Shown: positions 33,649 to 42,949, numbered from the stretch's first letter. The stretch: 43,142 nucleotides of DNA from Spirochaetia bacterium (GCA_025997755.1 BNVA01000001.1:1-43142); one strand, 5' to 3'. Notes: generated by a model not told the origin, from the sequence alone. Numbers and translations are program-made.

Positions 33649-34411
33649 CGCCCCCTCCAGTGCTGCTCAAAATTTCTGCGGCAAGGCTTTTGTATGCTAA
33701 TGCTCCGCTGCAAGCGGCATCGTACTTTGAAATGGGCAGCCCGTGAGAAGGCGCTTCAGAAAGACGGACATTGCGCGGAATTATCGTTGAGTATATTTTA
33801 TCTTTAAAATACGCGCTAACCTGTTTTACAACCTGTTGTGCAAGCCTAGTTCGCTGGTCGTACATCGTAAAAAATATTCCCTCTATGGTGAGGGTAGGAT
33901 TTAAGCTCTTTTGCATACGTTTTATGGTTTGCAAGAGCAGCGATAAGCCTTCGAGGGCGAAATATTCACATTGCATAGGAATAAGCACCCCATCCGATGC
34001 GGCAAGACCATTGACAGTAAGAACACCAAGTGACGGCGGACAGTCGATCAAAATATAATCGTAATTTGCTTTTAGACTGTCCGTAGCTTTTTTTAAAAAG
34101 AAGTCATGATTTTTTTCGTTGATAAGTTCAACCGTAGCGCCGGACAAATCTATGCTTGCCGGTATAACAGACAAACACGGCAGAATATTTTTTCTAACCG
34201 CCTGCTGCGGTGAAACCTGTCCCGCAAGAACCTCGTAAATCCCCTTTTTTTCTGACTTAACGCCAAGCCCCGATGAAAGATTTGCCTGCGAATCAAAATC
34301 TATCAACAGCACATTTTTACCGGATTCGGCAAGATACGCTCCTATGTTGATTGCGGAAGTTGTTTTGCCTACTCCGCCCTTTTGATTAACAAAAACAAAA
34401 ACCTTGCCCAT
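33638..34411 (-). CDS. parA: Chromosome partitioning ATPase ParA/Soj
   Basis: 257 aa from ATG 34411, where the family begins (MGKVFVFVNQKGGVGKTT, deviant Walker A with the signature Lys). An in-frame upstream extension to 34471 is unlike the family. Walker B-like LIDCPPSLGVLTVNGL and FFTMYDQRTRLAQQVV follow. It drives ParB-parS segregation. It is divergent from the 34551 lipoprotein, so the 139-base gap between them must hold both promoters; I see no clear elements. Confidence 0.95.
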   Translation of the reverse strand: MGKVFVFVNQKGGVGKTTSAINIGAYLAESGKNVLLIDFDSQANLSSGLGVKSEKKGIYEVLAGQVSPQQAVRKNILPCLSVIPASIDLSGATVELINEKNHDFFLKKATDSLKANYDYILIDCPPSLGVLTVNGLAASDGVLIPMQCEYFALEGLSLLLQTIKRMQKSLNPTLTIEGIFFTMYDQRTRLAQQVVKQVSAYFKDKIYSTIIPRNVRLSEAPSHGLPISKYDAACSGALAYKSLAAEILSSTGGGGGR

Positions 34412-34550
34412 ATAGTAAACTATAAACAATTGCCGCAAGTTTTTAAAGTGCTTTTCACTTTGGCTTGACAACTTTTCATTTTTTTGTTGTCTCTATTTTA
34501 AAAAATTATTATATTTGCTTTACATAATTTTCATACTACAGGAGATGTTT

Positions 34551-36764
34551 ATGAACACAAGAAGAAATCGTACAACGGGCGCGTTCGCGGCGTTTGTACT
34601 CGCAGCCCTATTGCTGGGTTTATCGTTAGTCTTTGCATCCTGCGGAGACACTACATCCTTACCGGAGCCAGGTGAATCACCTGCTCCTATACCGAAAGAT
34701 CAAACAGCAACGAAAATGGTCATTACTTTCAAAAACGGCTGGGAACCAGAGCTTTACGCTATTGGCGATGCGCCGGATCTTGAGAAAGACGATCCGTACA
34801 CAAGGGATTATACTACCAAAGCGGTATACCCCCAAAAAATAAACGCTACCGTCAATACGCAAGAAAACAAAGATTATGATGCGTCTGTGGCAGTTTATAA
34901 GGAAAATGCTAAGCTATGGAAAGAGTATGACGATAAAAAAGAAAAGGGCGAAGAAGCCGTGCCGCCCGAAGGTGATCAGTTGGCTGAACCTGCTGCGCCT
35001 GTGGCAACTTTGCCTTACTTGCCCGGCTCTCCTATAATTGACGAGAACGATAAACAAAAGATCGTTGGTTGGCAGCCGGAGTGGGATTATCATATATTTA
35101 AAGGGTGGCTGGTCTACCCTTATTATCCTGACGCAGAAGGCGCTTACGATATAGCCGAAAACCCCGCTGTAAGCGGAAATATTACTATGGTTGCGCAATG
35201 GGAGGCGGCTCCTGCCCGTCCTTTTGTGGAAATAACGTTTGAAAAGGCGGACGGCTCGAAAGCTTTTGAAAAACGCATAGCTGTTCCCGAAAAACGTACT
35301 TTCGAGGCGGATAATCAGTCGGGTGCGGTAGGTAAGCTTATGGATCATGACGGTAAGCCCGACACACCTGAAATTTATGTAACCGAAAATCTAAATGACG
35401 CAAAAGGCGGCACAGCAAATCCCGTAATCGTAAAATATGAAAACTTTAAAATTAAGAAAACCGATGTACAAGGCGGTACTTTAGCTCAAAACGCCCCTGA
35501 TCTTATACCCATTTTTGCACGTGAGCATTACGAAATAGACTCAAGCAAGCCGTGGGCAGGCTCTGCGGGAGCAGCCATCAATCCATCGGCGTATTTTGAG
35601 GAGAATACCTTTGTCTATCAGCAATGGAAACCTTTGCAATACACAATTACGTTTAACAACAACGGAATTGGCGGTGGAACTGTCACCTTTAACGATATTA
35701 CGGGTCTTGATGCATCTAAAGTTGTTACAGGCGGGGTTTCCGCTGTTGGCAGGAGTCTTCCAGTTTATGGCGGAACGGTAACGTCAGGCGCTGTGGATTA
35801 TAAATTTGACCGCTGGACGGACGCTGCGCAGGGCGGCAACACGTACACAGGCAAAACCGGCATAAACGGTAATACAACACTTTATGCCCAATGGAATCCG
35901 GTAGGCGGCAAAATATACACTTATGGTCTTACAAGCAAAGTTCAAAAGTTTACAACGCCGGAAGCCGGTAAATACAAAATCGAAGCATGGGGAGCGCAGG
36001 GCGGGGTAGCGCAGAGCGGCGATTCTTCGCGCGGAGGAAAGGGCGGCTATTCTGCGGGAACTATCACATTAGCTAAGGGAGTAGATCTTTTTGTATATGT
36101 CGGTGGACAGGGTGCAAATGGCACAAGCACAGATGGCGGCAACGGCGGCTACAATGGCGGCGGAAAAGGTGGGAAATCCCCAACAAGTTACGGCGGCGCA
36201 GGCGGCGGTGGTGGAGCATCGGATGTCAGACTGAAAGCAGCAAGCAGTGATGCCGCATCGGCAACCGATGCCAACTCATTAAAAACCCGCATTATTGTAG
36301 CGGGCGGCGGTGGGGGTGCTGCCTACTCTAACTATGGTTCTGGCGGGTATGGTGGCGGAGCTACCGGCGGGAGTGCTACATCGTATAAGAGCAGCGTTGT
36401 TCCAACCGGAGGTGGACAAACACAGAGTGGCGCTATTGCTAATCTAACGACCGGAACATTCGGAGCAGGCGCAGTCGGTGGAAATGGCAGTCCAACCAAC
36501 GGTGGATGGTTCCAAGAACCTAATGGCGGCGGCGGCGGCGGCTACTACGGCGGAAATGCCTCGCAGACATTACCAGGTCAGAATTCAGGTAAATTTGATA
36601 TTTCCGGCGGCGGCGGCGGATCAAGCTATGTCAAAGGTTTAACCTCAACCCCCGGCAATAGCGCTATGATGGACAACGGTACTATTAATTTTACCGGCGG
36701 CATAACAACAGCCAACCAAAATACAGGCGTCGGCAAAGTGGTTATATCGTTTATACCTAATTAA
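34551..36764 (+). CDS. Large lipoprotein with InlB B-type repeats and ALK-like glycine-rich domain
   Basis: 737 aa from ATG 34551, preceded by AGGAG at 8 nt. A lipobox (LVFASC) follows the signal helix, so the protein is a surface or periplasmic lipoprotein. Residues about 170-240 and 360-455 resemble Listeria-Bacteroides (InlB B) repeats, each ending in an ITMVAQW or TTLYAQW-type strand. The C-terminal 280 residues open with FTTPEAGKYKIEAWGAQGG and are packed with GG runs (GGAGGGGGASD, IVAGGGGGA), matching the glycine-rich family named after the ALK/LTK receptors. An adhesive or matrix role is inferred. It is followed by a strong terminator. Confidence 0.75.
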   Translation: MNTRRNRTTGAFAAFVLAALLLGLSLVFASCGDTTSLPEPGESPAPIPKDQTATKMVITFKNGWEPELYAIGDAPDLEKDDPYTRDYTTKAVYPQKINATVNTQENKDYDASVAVYKENAKLWKEYDDKKEKGEEAVPPEGDQLAEPAAPVATLPYLPGSPIIDENDKQKIVGWQPEWDYHIFKGWLVYPYYPDAEGAYDIAENPAVSGNITMVAQWEAAPARPFVEITFEKADGSKAFEKRIAVPEKRTFEADNQSGAVGKLMDHDGKPDTPEIYVTENLNDAKGGTANPVIVKYENFKIKKTDVQGGTLAQNAPDLIPIFAREHYEIDSSKPWAGSAGAAINPSAYFEENTFVYQQWKPLQYTITFNNNGIGGGTVTFNDITGLDASKVVTGGVSAVGRSLPVYGGTVTSGAVDYKFDRWTDAAQGGNTYTGKTGINGNTTLYAQWNPVGGKIYTYGLTSKVQKFTTPEAGKYKIEAWGAQGGVAQSGDSSRGGKGGYSAGTITLAKGVDLFVYVGGQGANGTSTDGGNGGYNGGGKGGKSPTSYGGAGGGGGASDVRLKAASSDAASATDANSLKTRIIVAGGGGGAAYSNYGSGGYGGGATGGSATSYKSSVVPTGGGQTQSGAIANLTTGTFGAGAVGGNGSPTNGGWFQEPNGGGGGGYYGGNASQTLPGQNSGKFDISGGGGGSSYVKGLTSTPGNSAMMDNGTINFTGGITTANQNTGVGKVVISFIPN

Positions 36765-36791
36765 CAAAAAAGCTACTAATAGCTAAAAATT

Positions 36792-36832
36792 AAGGCTAAG
36801 TACTATCCAAGCGATGGTACTTAGCCTTTTTT
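36792..36832 (+). terminator. Rho-independent terminator
   Basis: A perfect 12-bp stem (AAGGCTAAGTAC with GTACTTAGCCTT) followed by T-rich TTTTTTAT, 28 bases after the glycine-rich lipoprotein stop. Confidence 0.88.
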
Positions 36833-36834
36833 AT

Positions 36835-36898
36835 ACGCCGAGCGGCGTTTTTCCGTTAGAAAAACGCTATTGACAAAATATGTCGAAAAGTGCATATT
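36835..36898 (+). promoter_or_regulatory. Stacked hairpins and promoter before the XRE gene
   Basis: ACGCC-GAGC-GGCGT followed by TTTT (36835-36852) looks like a second small terminator. GCGTTTTTC...GAAAAACGC (36844-36866) is an alternative, mutually exclusive hairpin. Then TTGACA (36870-36875), a 17-bp spacer and CATATT (36893-36898) suggest a promoter for the following regulator. Confidence 0.5.
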
Positions 36899-36944
36899 TT
36901 AATAGTGTGGTTAATCAACTATACGAATGAAGAGGTAAACCCTT

Positions 36945-37247
36945 ATGGATGCTATAACAATGATGGAATCAAAAATGACTCCTGAATCGGTAAAAAAATC
37001 ACGGATGATGGCTGAGCAGGAGATATTGACAATACGCCTTTCTCAATTAAGAGAAAAACTTGGTAAAAAACAGAATGAATTTCTTACATTTAGTCAAACA
37101 TCAATATCACGATTAGAAAAAAGAAAGGATATTAGAATTTCAACGCTAATTGAATATCTGGATGATATGGAAATGGGGTTAGAAATAAGAACTTACCCCA
37201 AAAATAATCATCATAAAATAAATGAAGAAGTTTTATTAAAAGTATAG
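36945..37247 (+). CDS. XRE-family HTH regulator (antitoxin-like)
   Basis: 100 aa. The HTH is in residues 33-75: RLSQLREKLGKKQNEFLTF, SQTSISRLEKRKDIRISTL, IEYLDDMEMGLEIR. The layout resembles HigA/MqsA-type antitoxins, but no toxin gene is adjacent: upstream is a terminator and downstream is the convergent ketosynthase. GAGG lies about 9 nt before the ATG. It may be a solitary antitoxin or regulator. Confidence 0.75.
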   Translation: MDAITMMESKMTPESVKKSRMMAEQEILTIRLSQLREKLGKKQNEFLTFSQTSISRLEKRKDIRISTLIEYLDDMEMGLEIRTYPKNNHHKINEEVLLKV

Positions 37248-37279
37248 TCTTAATTATTCTATACCGCCCATGTGAATAT

Positions 37280-38500
37280 TTAAAACTTTTTAAATATAAG
37301 GCTTGTGTTTACCCCGCCGAAAGCGAAATTATTGGACATGACATATTCTGTTGTTATCCCGCGTCCGCTGCCTGTTATGTAGTCTAGGGGCGCACATTCG
37401 GGGTCTATGTCAATTAGGTTGATGTTAGGCGCAAACCAGCCTTCGTTCATCATATTGATGGTGATCCACGCTTCTATTGCTCCGCAAGCGCCTAAGGTAT
37501 GCCCGATATAATTTTTTAGTGTGCTTACAGGAATAGCGCGGTTAAAAACCCCGAAGGTAGCGGAACTTTCTGCAATATCGCCGTGTGGTGTAGCGGTTCC
37601 GTGTGTATTCACGTAGCCGATTTTTTCAGGCTCAATCTCTGCGTCCAAAAGGGCAAGCCGTATTGCGCCCGCCATTGTCGCAGGATTAGGCTGTGTGATG
37701 TGGGTTCCGTCCGTGTTTGTTCCAAATCCGGCAATTTCGGCATAGATTTTTGCGCCGCGCTTTTTCGCATGTTCGTATTCTTCAAGAAACAGGCAGCCCG
37801 CTCCTTCTCCGATCACAAGTCCGTCGCGGTTTTTGTCGTAGGCGCGCGGCGTACATTCAGGTTTATCGTTTTGTGTACTTGCCGCAAGGAGGGTATCAAA
37901 AATTGCGGCATCGGCAGGGGAAAGTTCCTCGGCCCCGCCTGAAATCATCATATCCTGAGCGCCGCTTTTTATTGCTTCGTAGGCAAAACCTATAGCCTGA
38001 CTGCCTGAGGTACAAGCCGAATTCACAGGTATAAACCTGCCTGTCAATCCGTAAAAAACCTCGATATTGGCGGCGCAGGTTTGCGGCATAGCTTTTATAT
38101 AGGTGGTCGCGCTCATGTTTTTCATATCGTGAAGGATGATCAAACTGTAAAAATCAAGAAGGGCGTCAACATTGCCCATGGACGAGCCGAACGCAATTCC
38201 GCAGCGTCCGTTTTTTAATTCATTCATATCTGCGCCCGATGCTTTTAGCGCGCTTTCCGCCGCTGTCAATGCCAGCTTCGCTATACGTCCCATACCCCTA
38301 ACCTTTTGACGCGGGTAATCGGGAAAAACAAAGTCCGTGATAGGGGCGGCAAGCCGTGTATTCATGCGCTGGTATATGTCCCACTCCGGCATAAAACGGA
38401 CACAGTTTTTGCACGACTTTAGGCGTGTGAGTATATCTGCCCATTCACAGCCTAACGCGCTTACAGCGCCGCCTCCGGTAACTACAACACGCCTGTTCAC
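37280..38500 (-). CDS. Beta-ketoacyl-ACP synthase, KASII/FabF-like (aryl-polyene type)
   Basis: 406 aa with a complete catalytic triad: Cys163 in NSACTSGSQAIG, His in VNTHGTATPHGD and His in NYIGHTLGACGA. It condenses malonyl-ACP with a growing acyl chain. It is the last gene of the five-gene operon and overlaps the lyase gene by 4 nt. Two different ketosynthases with a lyase, a reductase and a dehydratase point to a dedicated polyene pathway rather than housekeeping fatty-acid synthesis (inference). Confidence 0.85.
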   Translation of the reverse strand: MNRRVVVTGGGAVSALGCEWADILTRLKSCKNCVRFMPEWDIYQRMNTRLAAPITDFVFPDYPRQKVRGMGRIAKLALTAAESALKASGADMNELKNGRCGIAFGSSMGNVDALLDFYSLIILHDMKNMSATTYIKAMPQTCAANIEVFYGLTGRFIPVNSACTSGSQAIGFAYEAIKSGAQDMMISGGAEELSPADAAIFDTLLAASTQNDKPECTPRAYDKNRDGLVIGEGAGCLFLEEYEHAKKRGAKIYAEIAGFGTNTDGTHITQPNPATMAGAIRLALLDAEIEPEKIGYVNTHGTATPHGDIAESSATFGVFNRAIPVSTLKNYIGHTLGACGAIEAWITINMMNEGWFAPNINLIDIDPECAPLDYITGSGRGITTEYVMSNNFAFGGVNTSLIFKKF

Positions 38501-40050
38501 AGTTGTCCTCCATCAATTTTAAAAAATCCGTTTTCTATTAGGCGGACGATATTCCGCAGATCGGCTTCGAGGGGACGATCATCTTCAAGAGGCTTCCAAA
38601 CGGAAAGCGCCTGTCGATAAGTTTGTTCAGCGCCGTACGCCTCTTTCAATGATGTTTCGGATAACCCGCCTTGCTGCAGACGCAAATAGAGAGCTTGAAC
38701 GGAGCCTAAGAGAGCGGCTGCCAACACCTGACTTGTAAGGCTGATTACACGGGTACAATCACGGGCGGCAATGGTTCCCATGCTTACCTTGTCTTGATTA
38801 TGACATTCGGTGGAGCGGGAAAAAACGCTTGCCGGCATGGTATTTTTAAGCGCCTCGGCAGTCCATGCGGAAGCTCCGATTTGAACTGCCTTAAATCCGT
38901 GGTTAAACGAATAGCCCTTTGCAGAGCCGGACAAATTAGGCGCAAGCCCGCGGTTATATTTAATATCAATCAGAAGGGCAAGCTGCCTGTCCGCTAAATC
39001 TGCAATATTGGCAACTATATTTTTTAAAGAATCCATTGCAAAACAGATGTGTCCGCCGTAAAAATGCCCGCCGTGGTAAATAGATTCGGTTTCAGGATCG
39101 ACTATAGGATTATCGTTGACGCTGTTCATTTCGGTTTCGATAAGACGGCGCAGTGTTTCCTCAACATCGTAGAACAAGCCGATCACATGAGGTGCGCAGC
39201 GTATTGAGTATGGGTCCTGTATGCGCTTAGGTAAGACCCGTTTTTGATCATCTTTAGAATTTTCTTTTTCAAGGGCGCTGCGGATTTTTTCGGCGGCAAG
39301 CGTCTGCCCTGCATGAGGTTTAAGCTCAAAAAGCCTTTTGTTAAAGTGATAAATGTTTCCTTGCAATGCAAGAGATGAGATTGCGGTTATACGGCAGGCA
39401 AGGTCTGCAAGCTGTCCGGCACGGTAGAAATTTAGCGCGGCTATTGCATTCATAACAGCAGTTCCGTTCATTATAGCTATAGCCTCTTTTGGACGGAAAC
39501 GGTACGGCCGCACTCCGAACTCCGCAAGAACGTCGGATGCCTGCTTCACCTCGCCGCGAAAGCGTACCTCACGCTCACCGGCAAGAGCGCCCGCAAGATA
39601 GGAAAGCGGGGTAAGATCGCCCGATGCTCCTACAGAGCCTTCTTCCGGTATCAGCGGTAGGACGCCGTTTTCAATAAAAAAACTAATACGCCGTAAAAGT
39701 TCCATGCTTACGCCTGAAAAACCCTGAGAGAGTGTGTTAAGGCGGACGATCATAATAGCCCGTGTTGTTTGCTCATCAAAATAAGCGCCCAGACCGCAGC
39801 CATGGTATCGGGTAAGGTTTAGCGGCAGATCGTAATAGTGTTCGGGTGGAACAATCTCCGTACAGGAATCGCCGTAACCTGTTGTTACACCATAAATAGT
39901 TCCGTTTTTTTCAAGTGTTTCTTCGATAAACCGTGCGCCGCGCTCTATTTTTTCTTCAAACTCTTTTGAGGCAGACAAAACAAGCCCGCCGCAGTCCTTT
40001 GAATATTTAACCACATCTTCTATGGTGAGTTTATCCTCTCCTATTATCAA
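38497..40050 (-). CDS. Aromatic amino acid ammonia-lyase (tyrosine/phenylalanine type likely)
   Basis: 517 aa MIO-dependent lyase. The self-cyclising Ala-Ser-Gly triad is at 142-144 (GSVGASGDLTPLS). The catalytic Tyr53 lies in TIYGVTTGYG, and His83 in LTRYHGCG sits at the substrate-side position shared with HAL and TAL. Near 416-420, ECHNQDKVSMG resembles the NQD motif of phenylalanine/tyrosine lyases rather than the QEDHVSM of histidine lyases. Deamination of tyrosine or phenylalanine gives coumarate or cinnamate, the starter of flexirubin-type aryl polyenes. No histidine-utilisation genes are nearby. It overlaps the downstream ketosynthase by 4 nt. Substrate is inferred. Confidence 0.82.
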   Translation of the reverse strand: MIIGEDKLTIEDVVKYSKDCGGLVLSASKEFEEKIERGARFIEETLEKNGTIYGVTTGYGDSCTEIVPPEHYYDLPLNLTRYHGCGLGAYFDEQTTRAIMIVRLNTLSQGFSGVSMELLRRISFFIENGVLPLIPEEGSVGASGDLTPLSYLAGALAGEREVRFRGEVKQASDVLAEFGVRPYRFRPKEAIAIMNGTAVMNAIAALNFYRAGQLADLACRITAISSLALQGNIYHFNKRLFELKPHAGQTLAAEKIRSALEKENSKDDQKRVLPKRIQDPYSIRCAPHVIGLFYDVEETLRRLIETEMNSVNDNPIVDPETESIYHGGHFYGGHICFAMDSLKNIVANIADLADRQLALLIDIKYNRGLAPNLSGSAKGYSFNHGFKAVQIGASAWTAEALKNTMPASVFSRSTECHNQDKVSMGTIAARDCTRVISLTSQVLAAALLGSVQALYLRLQQGGLSETSLKEAYGAEQTYRQALSVWKPLEDDRPLEADLRNIVRLIENGFFKIDGGQL

Positions 40051-40063
40051 ACTATACCGCCTA

Positions 40064-40822
40064 TCAAACTATACCGCCGTTTACGGAGATCACCTGACGT
40101 GTTATATATGATGCCGCCTCGGATAACAGAAACACGGCGCAGGCGGCGACTTCTTCGGGTTTGCCAACCCTGCCCATGGGAATGGCGGGTAGTACCATAT
40201 CAAGGGGAGCGCCTGTTATCATGTCCGTTTCTATGATGCCGGGCGCTATGCAGTTTACCGTGATCGAGCGGCTTGCAAGTTCCACCGCCAACGCCTTTGC
40301 CGCACCGATTATGCCGGCTTTAGATGCGCTGTAGTTTACCTGTCCTCTGTTACCTATGATGCCGGAAACAGATGCGATTGCGATTATTCTGCCGCGTTTT
40401 TTTCTGGCAAGCGGCATTACGAGGGGGCTTAAAGTGTTGTAAAAGCCGTCGAGGTTTGTACGGATTACGTTGTCCCACTGCCCTCCGTCCAGCGCCGCGA
40501 AGGTGTTGTCGGCGCAGATGCCGGAATTGCAGACTATACCCCAAAAAATTCCTTTTTCGCCGATATACGCTTCAAGCGTTTTTCTGCACTGATCGCGGTC
40601 TGTAACATCGAATTGTAAAATATCCGCCTCGCCTCCGTTTGAGCGTACAATTTGCGCGGCTTCTTCCGCACCGGTTTTACTTTTGTTAAAGTGCAAGGTG
40701 AGTTTATAACCCGCTTCGGCGGCGGCAAGAGCGATTGCCCGCCCTATTCCGCGTCCGGCTCCGGTAACAAGGACTCGTTTTTCCGCATTTGCATTTTTTG
40801 TTTCGGTTTTTATTTCTGTCAT
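40064..40822 (-). CDS. 3-oxoacyl-ACP reductase (FabG-like SDR)
   Basis: 252 aa short-chain dehydrogenase. The Rossmann motif VTGAGRGIGRAIA is near residue 19, with a CNSG variant of NNAG. The catalytic Ser lies in IASVSG and Tyr-Lys in VNYSASKAG; CIAPGIIETDM and the final VISVNGGIV are typical of FabG. It reduces beta-ketoacyl-ACP with NADPH. It overlaps the dehydratase gene by 4 nt and precedes the lyase by 13 nt. Confidence 0.88.
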   Translation of the reverse strand: MTEIKTETKNANAEKRVLVTGAGRGIGRAIALAAAEAGYKLTLHFNKSKTGAEEAAQIVRSNGGEADILQFDVTDRDQCRKTLEAYIGEKGIFWGIVCNSGICADNTFAALDGGQWDNVIRTNLDGFYNTLSPLVMPLARKKRGRIIAIASVSGIIGNRGQVNYSASKAGIIGAAKALAVELASRSITVNCIAPGIIETDMITGAPLDMVLPAIPMGRVGKPEEVAACAVFLLSEAASYITRQVISVNGGIV

Positions 40823-41283
40823 TTTTTTAATACCACCGATAAATCCTCAACATCCATAACGGTAAGTTTCGCGGCAACCGCTTTTTTTCCGTTTGCGGAT
40901 ACTGTACAGTCAAACGTATAAATCTTATCGAGCCTGTTGTCTTCTTCAACACGGATCTGCACGCTTCCGGTAAGGGTATCAACAAACATTTCAAAATTTG
41001 AAATACTCAAAATGACACCCGGGCTGATGGGTTTTCCCTCAGCGCGGGCGCATATCCCCGATAAAGCGGCAACGCTCTGCGCCATAAATTCAAAACTTAC
41101 CCACGCCGGTACCGCACCAAGTGAAGGCTCATAAAACAAACATGATGGATCAACATCATATTCGGAACATAAATATCTTTTTTGTGTATCGTAATCCGTT
41201 ATGCGGGACATCATAAACATCTTTCCACGGTGAGGCACAAGAGGCAGTATGTCATCTCCTTCGATAAGACCGTTAAAAATCAA
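40819..41283 (-). CDS. Hot-dog fold 3-hydroxyacyl-ACP dehydratase (ApeP/FabZ-like)
   Basis: 154 aa. The active-site-like His lies in LPLVPHRGKMFMMSRI and Glu in WVSFEFMAQSVAALSG; SISNFEMFVDTLTG is the closing hot-dog strand. It would dehydrate 3-hydroxyacyl-ACP to the enoyl form. With no enoyl reductase in the operon, double bonds would be kept, fitting a polyene. Its start and stop overlap the neighbouring genes by 4 nt each. Confidence 0.8.
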   Translation of the reverse strand: MIFNGLIEGDDILPLVPHRGKMFMMSRITDYDTQKRYLCSEYDVDPSCLFYEPSLGAVPAWVSFEFMAQSVAALSGICARAEGKPISPGVILSISNFEMFVDTLTGSVQIRVEEDNRLDKIYTFDCTVSANGKKAVAAKLTVMDVEDLSVVLKK

Positions 41284-42521
41284 AACTCCGCTCCGACTAT
41301 CAAACTAACGTTACAGCCGCCGAACGCGAAAGAATTGCTCATCATGACGATTGGTTTTTTAACCGTCGCGGCAGGCGGTGCAAAGGAAAGAGATGGCAGG
41401 GTTTCGTCGAAAAGTGCGTCCCAGCAGTGCATTGGAACCGCCGTCTCTCCATTTTTTTGATTATACAATGAACACCAGCATAAAGCAAGTTCGATTGAAC
41501 CGGCCGCGCCCAAGGTATGCCCCGTTACCGGTTTGGTCGAGCTTACAAGCGGCAGCCGTTTTCCGTTTGTTCTATCTGTACCGTCCGTACCGCTGCCGAA
41601 AACTTCCGCAACAGCACGGGCTTCCATCGCGTCGTTTTGCTCTGTTCCCGTGCCGTGGAGGTTGATATAGGCGATATGTTCCGGCATAAGCGAGGCATTT
41701 TTTAACGCCGTGCGCATTGCCTGTGCCGAACCTGAGCCGTCGGGACGCGGCGCGGTTATGTGGTAACCGTCCGAGCTTTCTCCATAGCCCAACAATTTTA
41801 TAGGCGGTGAATTTTGGGGCGGGTCTTTGCATAATAAAAAAAATGCCGCCGCCTCGCCTAAATTTATGCCCTTCCTGTTCCTGCTGAATGGATTACACTG
41901 CTCAGGCGATAACGCTTTTAGCGAGTCAAAGCCGGCGATGATCGTGTTAGCCGCAATGTCCGCGCCGCCTGCTATTACCGCGTCGGCAAACCCTGCCTTT
42001 ATCAACTGGGCAGCCTTAACTATCGCTGCGGCGCTTGATGCGCAGGCATTTGTTATAGTTAAAACTTGTCCCGTTATACCGAATTTTTTTGCAGCCCAAC
42101 AACCAAATGTTCCAGGATTTTGCATGGAAAGATCGTAACTTTTCGGGAAATGTCCTTTCTTGAAATATTCCTCGTGAGCAGGCTCCGACCACTCCGTGCC
42201 GTTATTGCAAGTGCCGATACAACAAGCAATTCTATCTGCACCATATTTTGACTTTGCATATTCCACATCATCTTTTATTTGTTCAAGGGCAGCATCCGTT
42301 ATGCGCAATAACCGCGTATCATAAATACCGTGTAAGGTCGGCAGGTTTTCCGTGTGTACAAGACCTACCGGATATTTTTTGCCGTTTTTTAGACCCGCAC
42401 AATCTGTGTCGATTGTTAAGCCCTCTTTGTATCCGTCAAGAGCCGCCTGAAAAAAACTGCCTCGCGTCCCGCCCGCGCAGCAAACAAGCCCCGGCGGATA
42501 AAGATAAATTTCGTTAGTCAT
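41280..42521 (-). CDS. Beta-ketoacyl-ACP synthase, first gene of the polyene operon
   Basis: 413 aa with Cys160 (TNACASSAAAI), His in NLHGTGTEQND and His in KPVTGHTLGAAGS, all three catalytic residues. The N-terminus is diverged from housekeeping FabF, as in aryl-polyene ketosynthases. It begins the run KS-dehydratase-reductase-lyase-KS, all coupled by 4-nt overlaps except one 13-nt gap. The upstream space to the broken kinase is only 28 bases and shows no good ribosome binding site or promoter, so the original operon start may have been lost or lies further upstream. No acyl carrier protein, ligase or exporter is in view. Confidence 0.85.
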   Translation of the reverse strand: MTNEIYLYPPGLVCCAGGTRGSFFQAALDGYKEGLTIDTDCAGLKNGKKYPVGLVHTENLPTLHGIYDTRLLRITDAALEQIKDDVEYAKSKYGADRIACCIGTCNNGTEWSEPAHEEYFKKGHFPKSYDLSMQNPGTFGCWAAKKFGITGQVLTITNACASSAAAIVKAAQLIKAGFADAVIAGGADIAANTIIAGFDSLKALSPEQCNPFSRNRKGINLGEAAAFFLLCKDPPQNSPPIKLLGYGESSDGYHITAPRPDGSGSAQAMRTALKNASLMPEHIAYINLHGTGTEQNDAMEARAVAEVFGSGTDGTDRTNGKRLPLVSSTKPVTGHTLGAAGSIELALCWCSLYNQKNGETAVPMHCWDALFDETLPSLSFAPPAATVKKPIVMMSNSFAFGGCNVSLIVGAEF

Positions 42522-42549
42522 TTGATAAATAATTTAACCGCCGCATTTT

Positions 42550-42949
42550 CTAAAATCTTATCACAAATTCGGCGCCGTATCCTTTTTGGGTATGAACCTC
42601 TACAGTACCGCCAATTTTCAAAACACGATCTCTCACAAGATTGAGTCCTATTCCCCTGCCTGCGTGCATTGATATTTCCCTAGCCGTGCTAAACCCGGGT
42701 CTAAAAATAATATCGTTTAACACTGCTTCTTCGGCAGTATTCGCTTCTTTAGCAGCAGCTTCATCAAGGAGACCAAGGTCTATAGCTTTTTTACGAACCT
42801 CTTCAAAATCAATGCCTCTGCCATCATCAGATATTTTTATTTCCATAGTTTTTAAATCCTGTTGTTTTTGCTTCTGAACTTCGGCAATGCGTTTTTTTAA
42901 TTTTGCTTCGATGCTGACATCTTCTATTACGGCAAGAATGTAAACCTTA
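42550..42949 (-). pseudogene. Rearranged histidine kinase: PAS tail joined to ATPase C-terminus
   Basis: An in-frame stretch on the minus strand reads KVYILAVIEDVSIEAKLKKR (PAS tail and coiled coil), then IAEVQKQKQQDLKT. It runs directly into MEIKISDDGRGIDFEEVRKK and SMHAGRGIGLNLVRDRV, the G1 and G2 boxes of a CheA-like ATPase domain ending AEFVIRF. The histidine phosphotransfer region and ATPase N-box that normally lie between are missing. An in-frame TAG stands upstream, inside the terminal palindrome. An ATG at 42846 is not a credible start. Either a decayed gene or an assembly artefact. Confidence 0.55.

Noticed and set aside
38497..40050. Histidine ammonia-lyase of histidine degradation
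   Set aside because: It has an NQD motif instead of QEDHVSM, no hut genes nearby, and is coupled to polyketide-type genes. Histidine activity is still not excluded.
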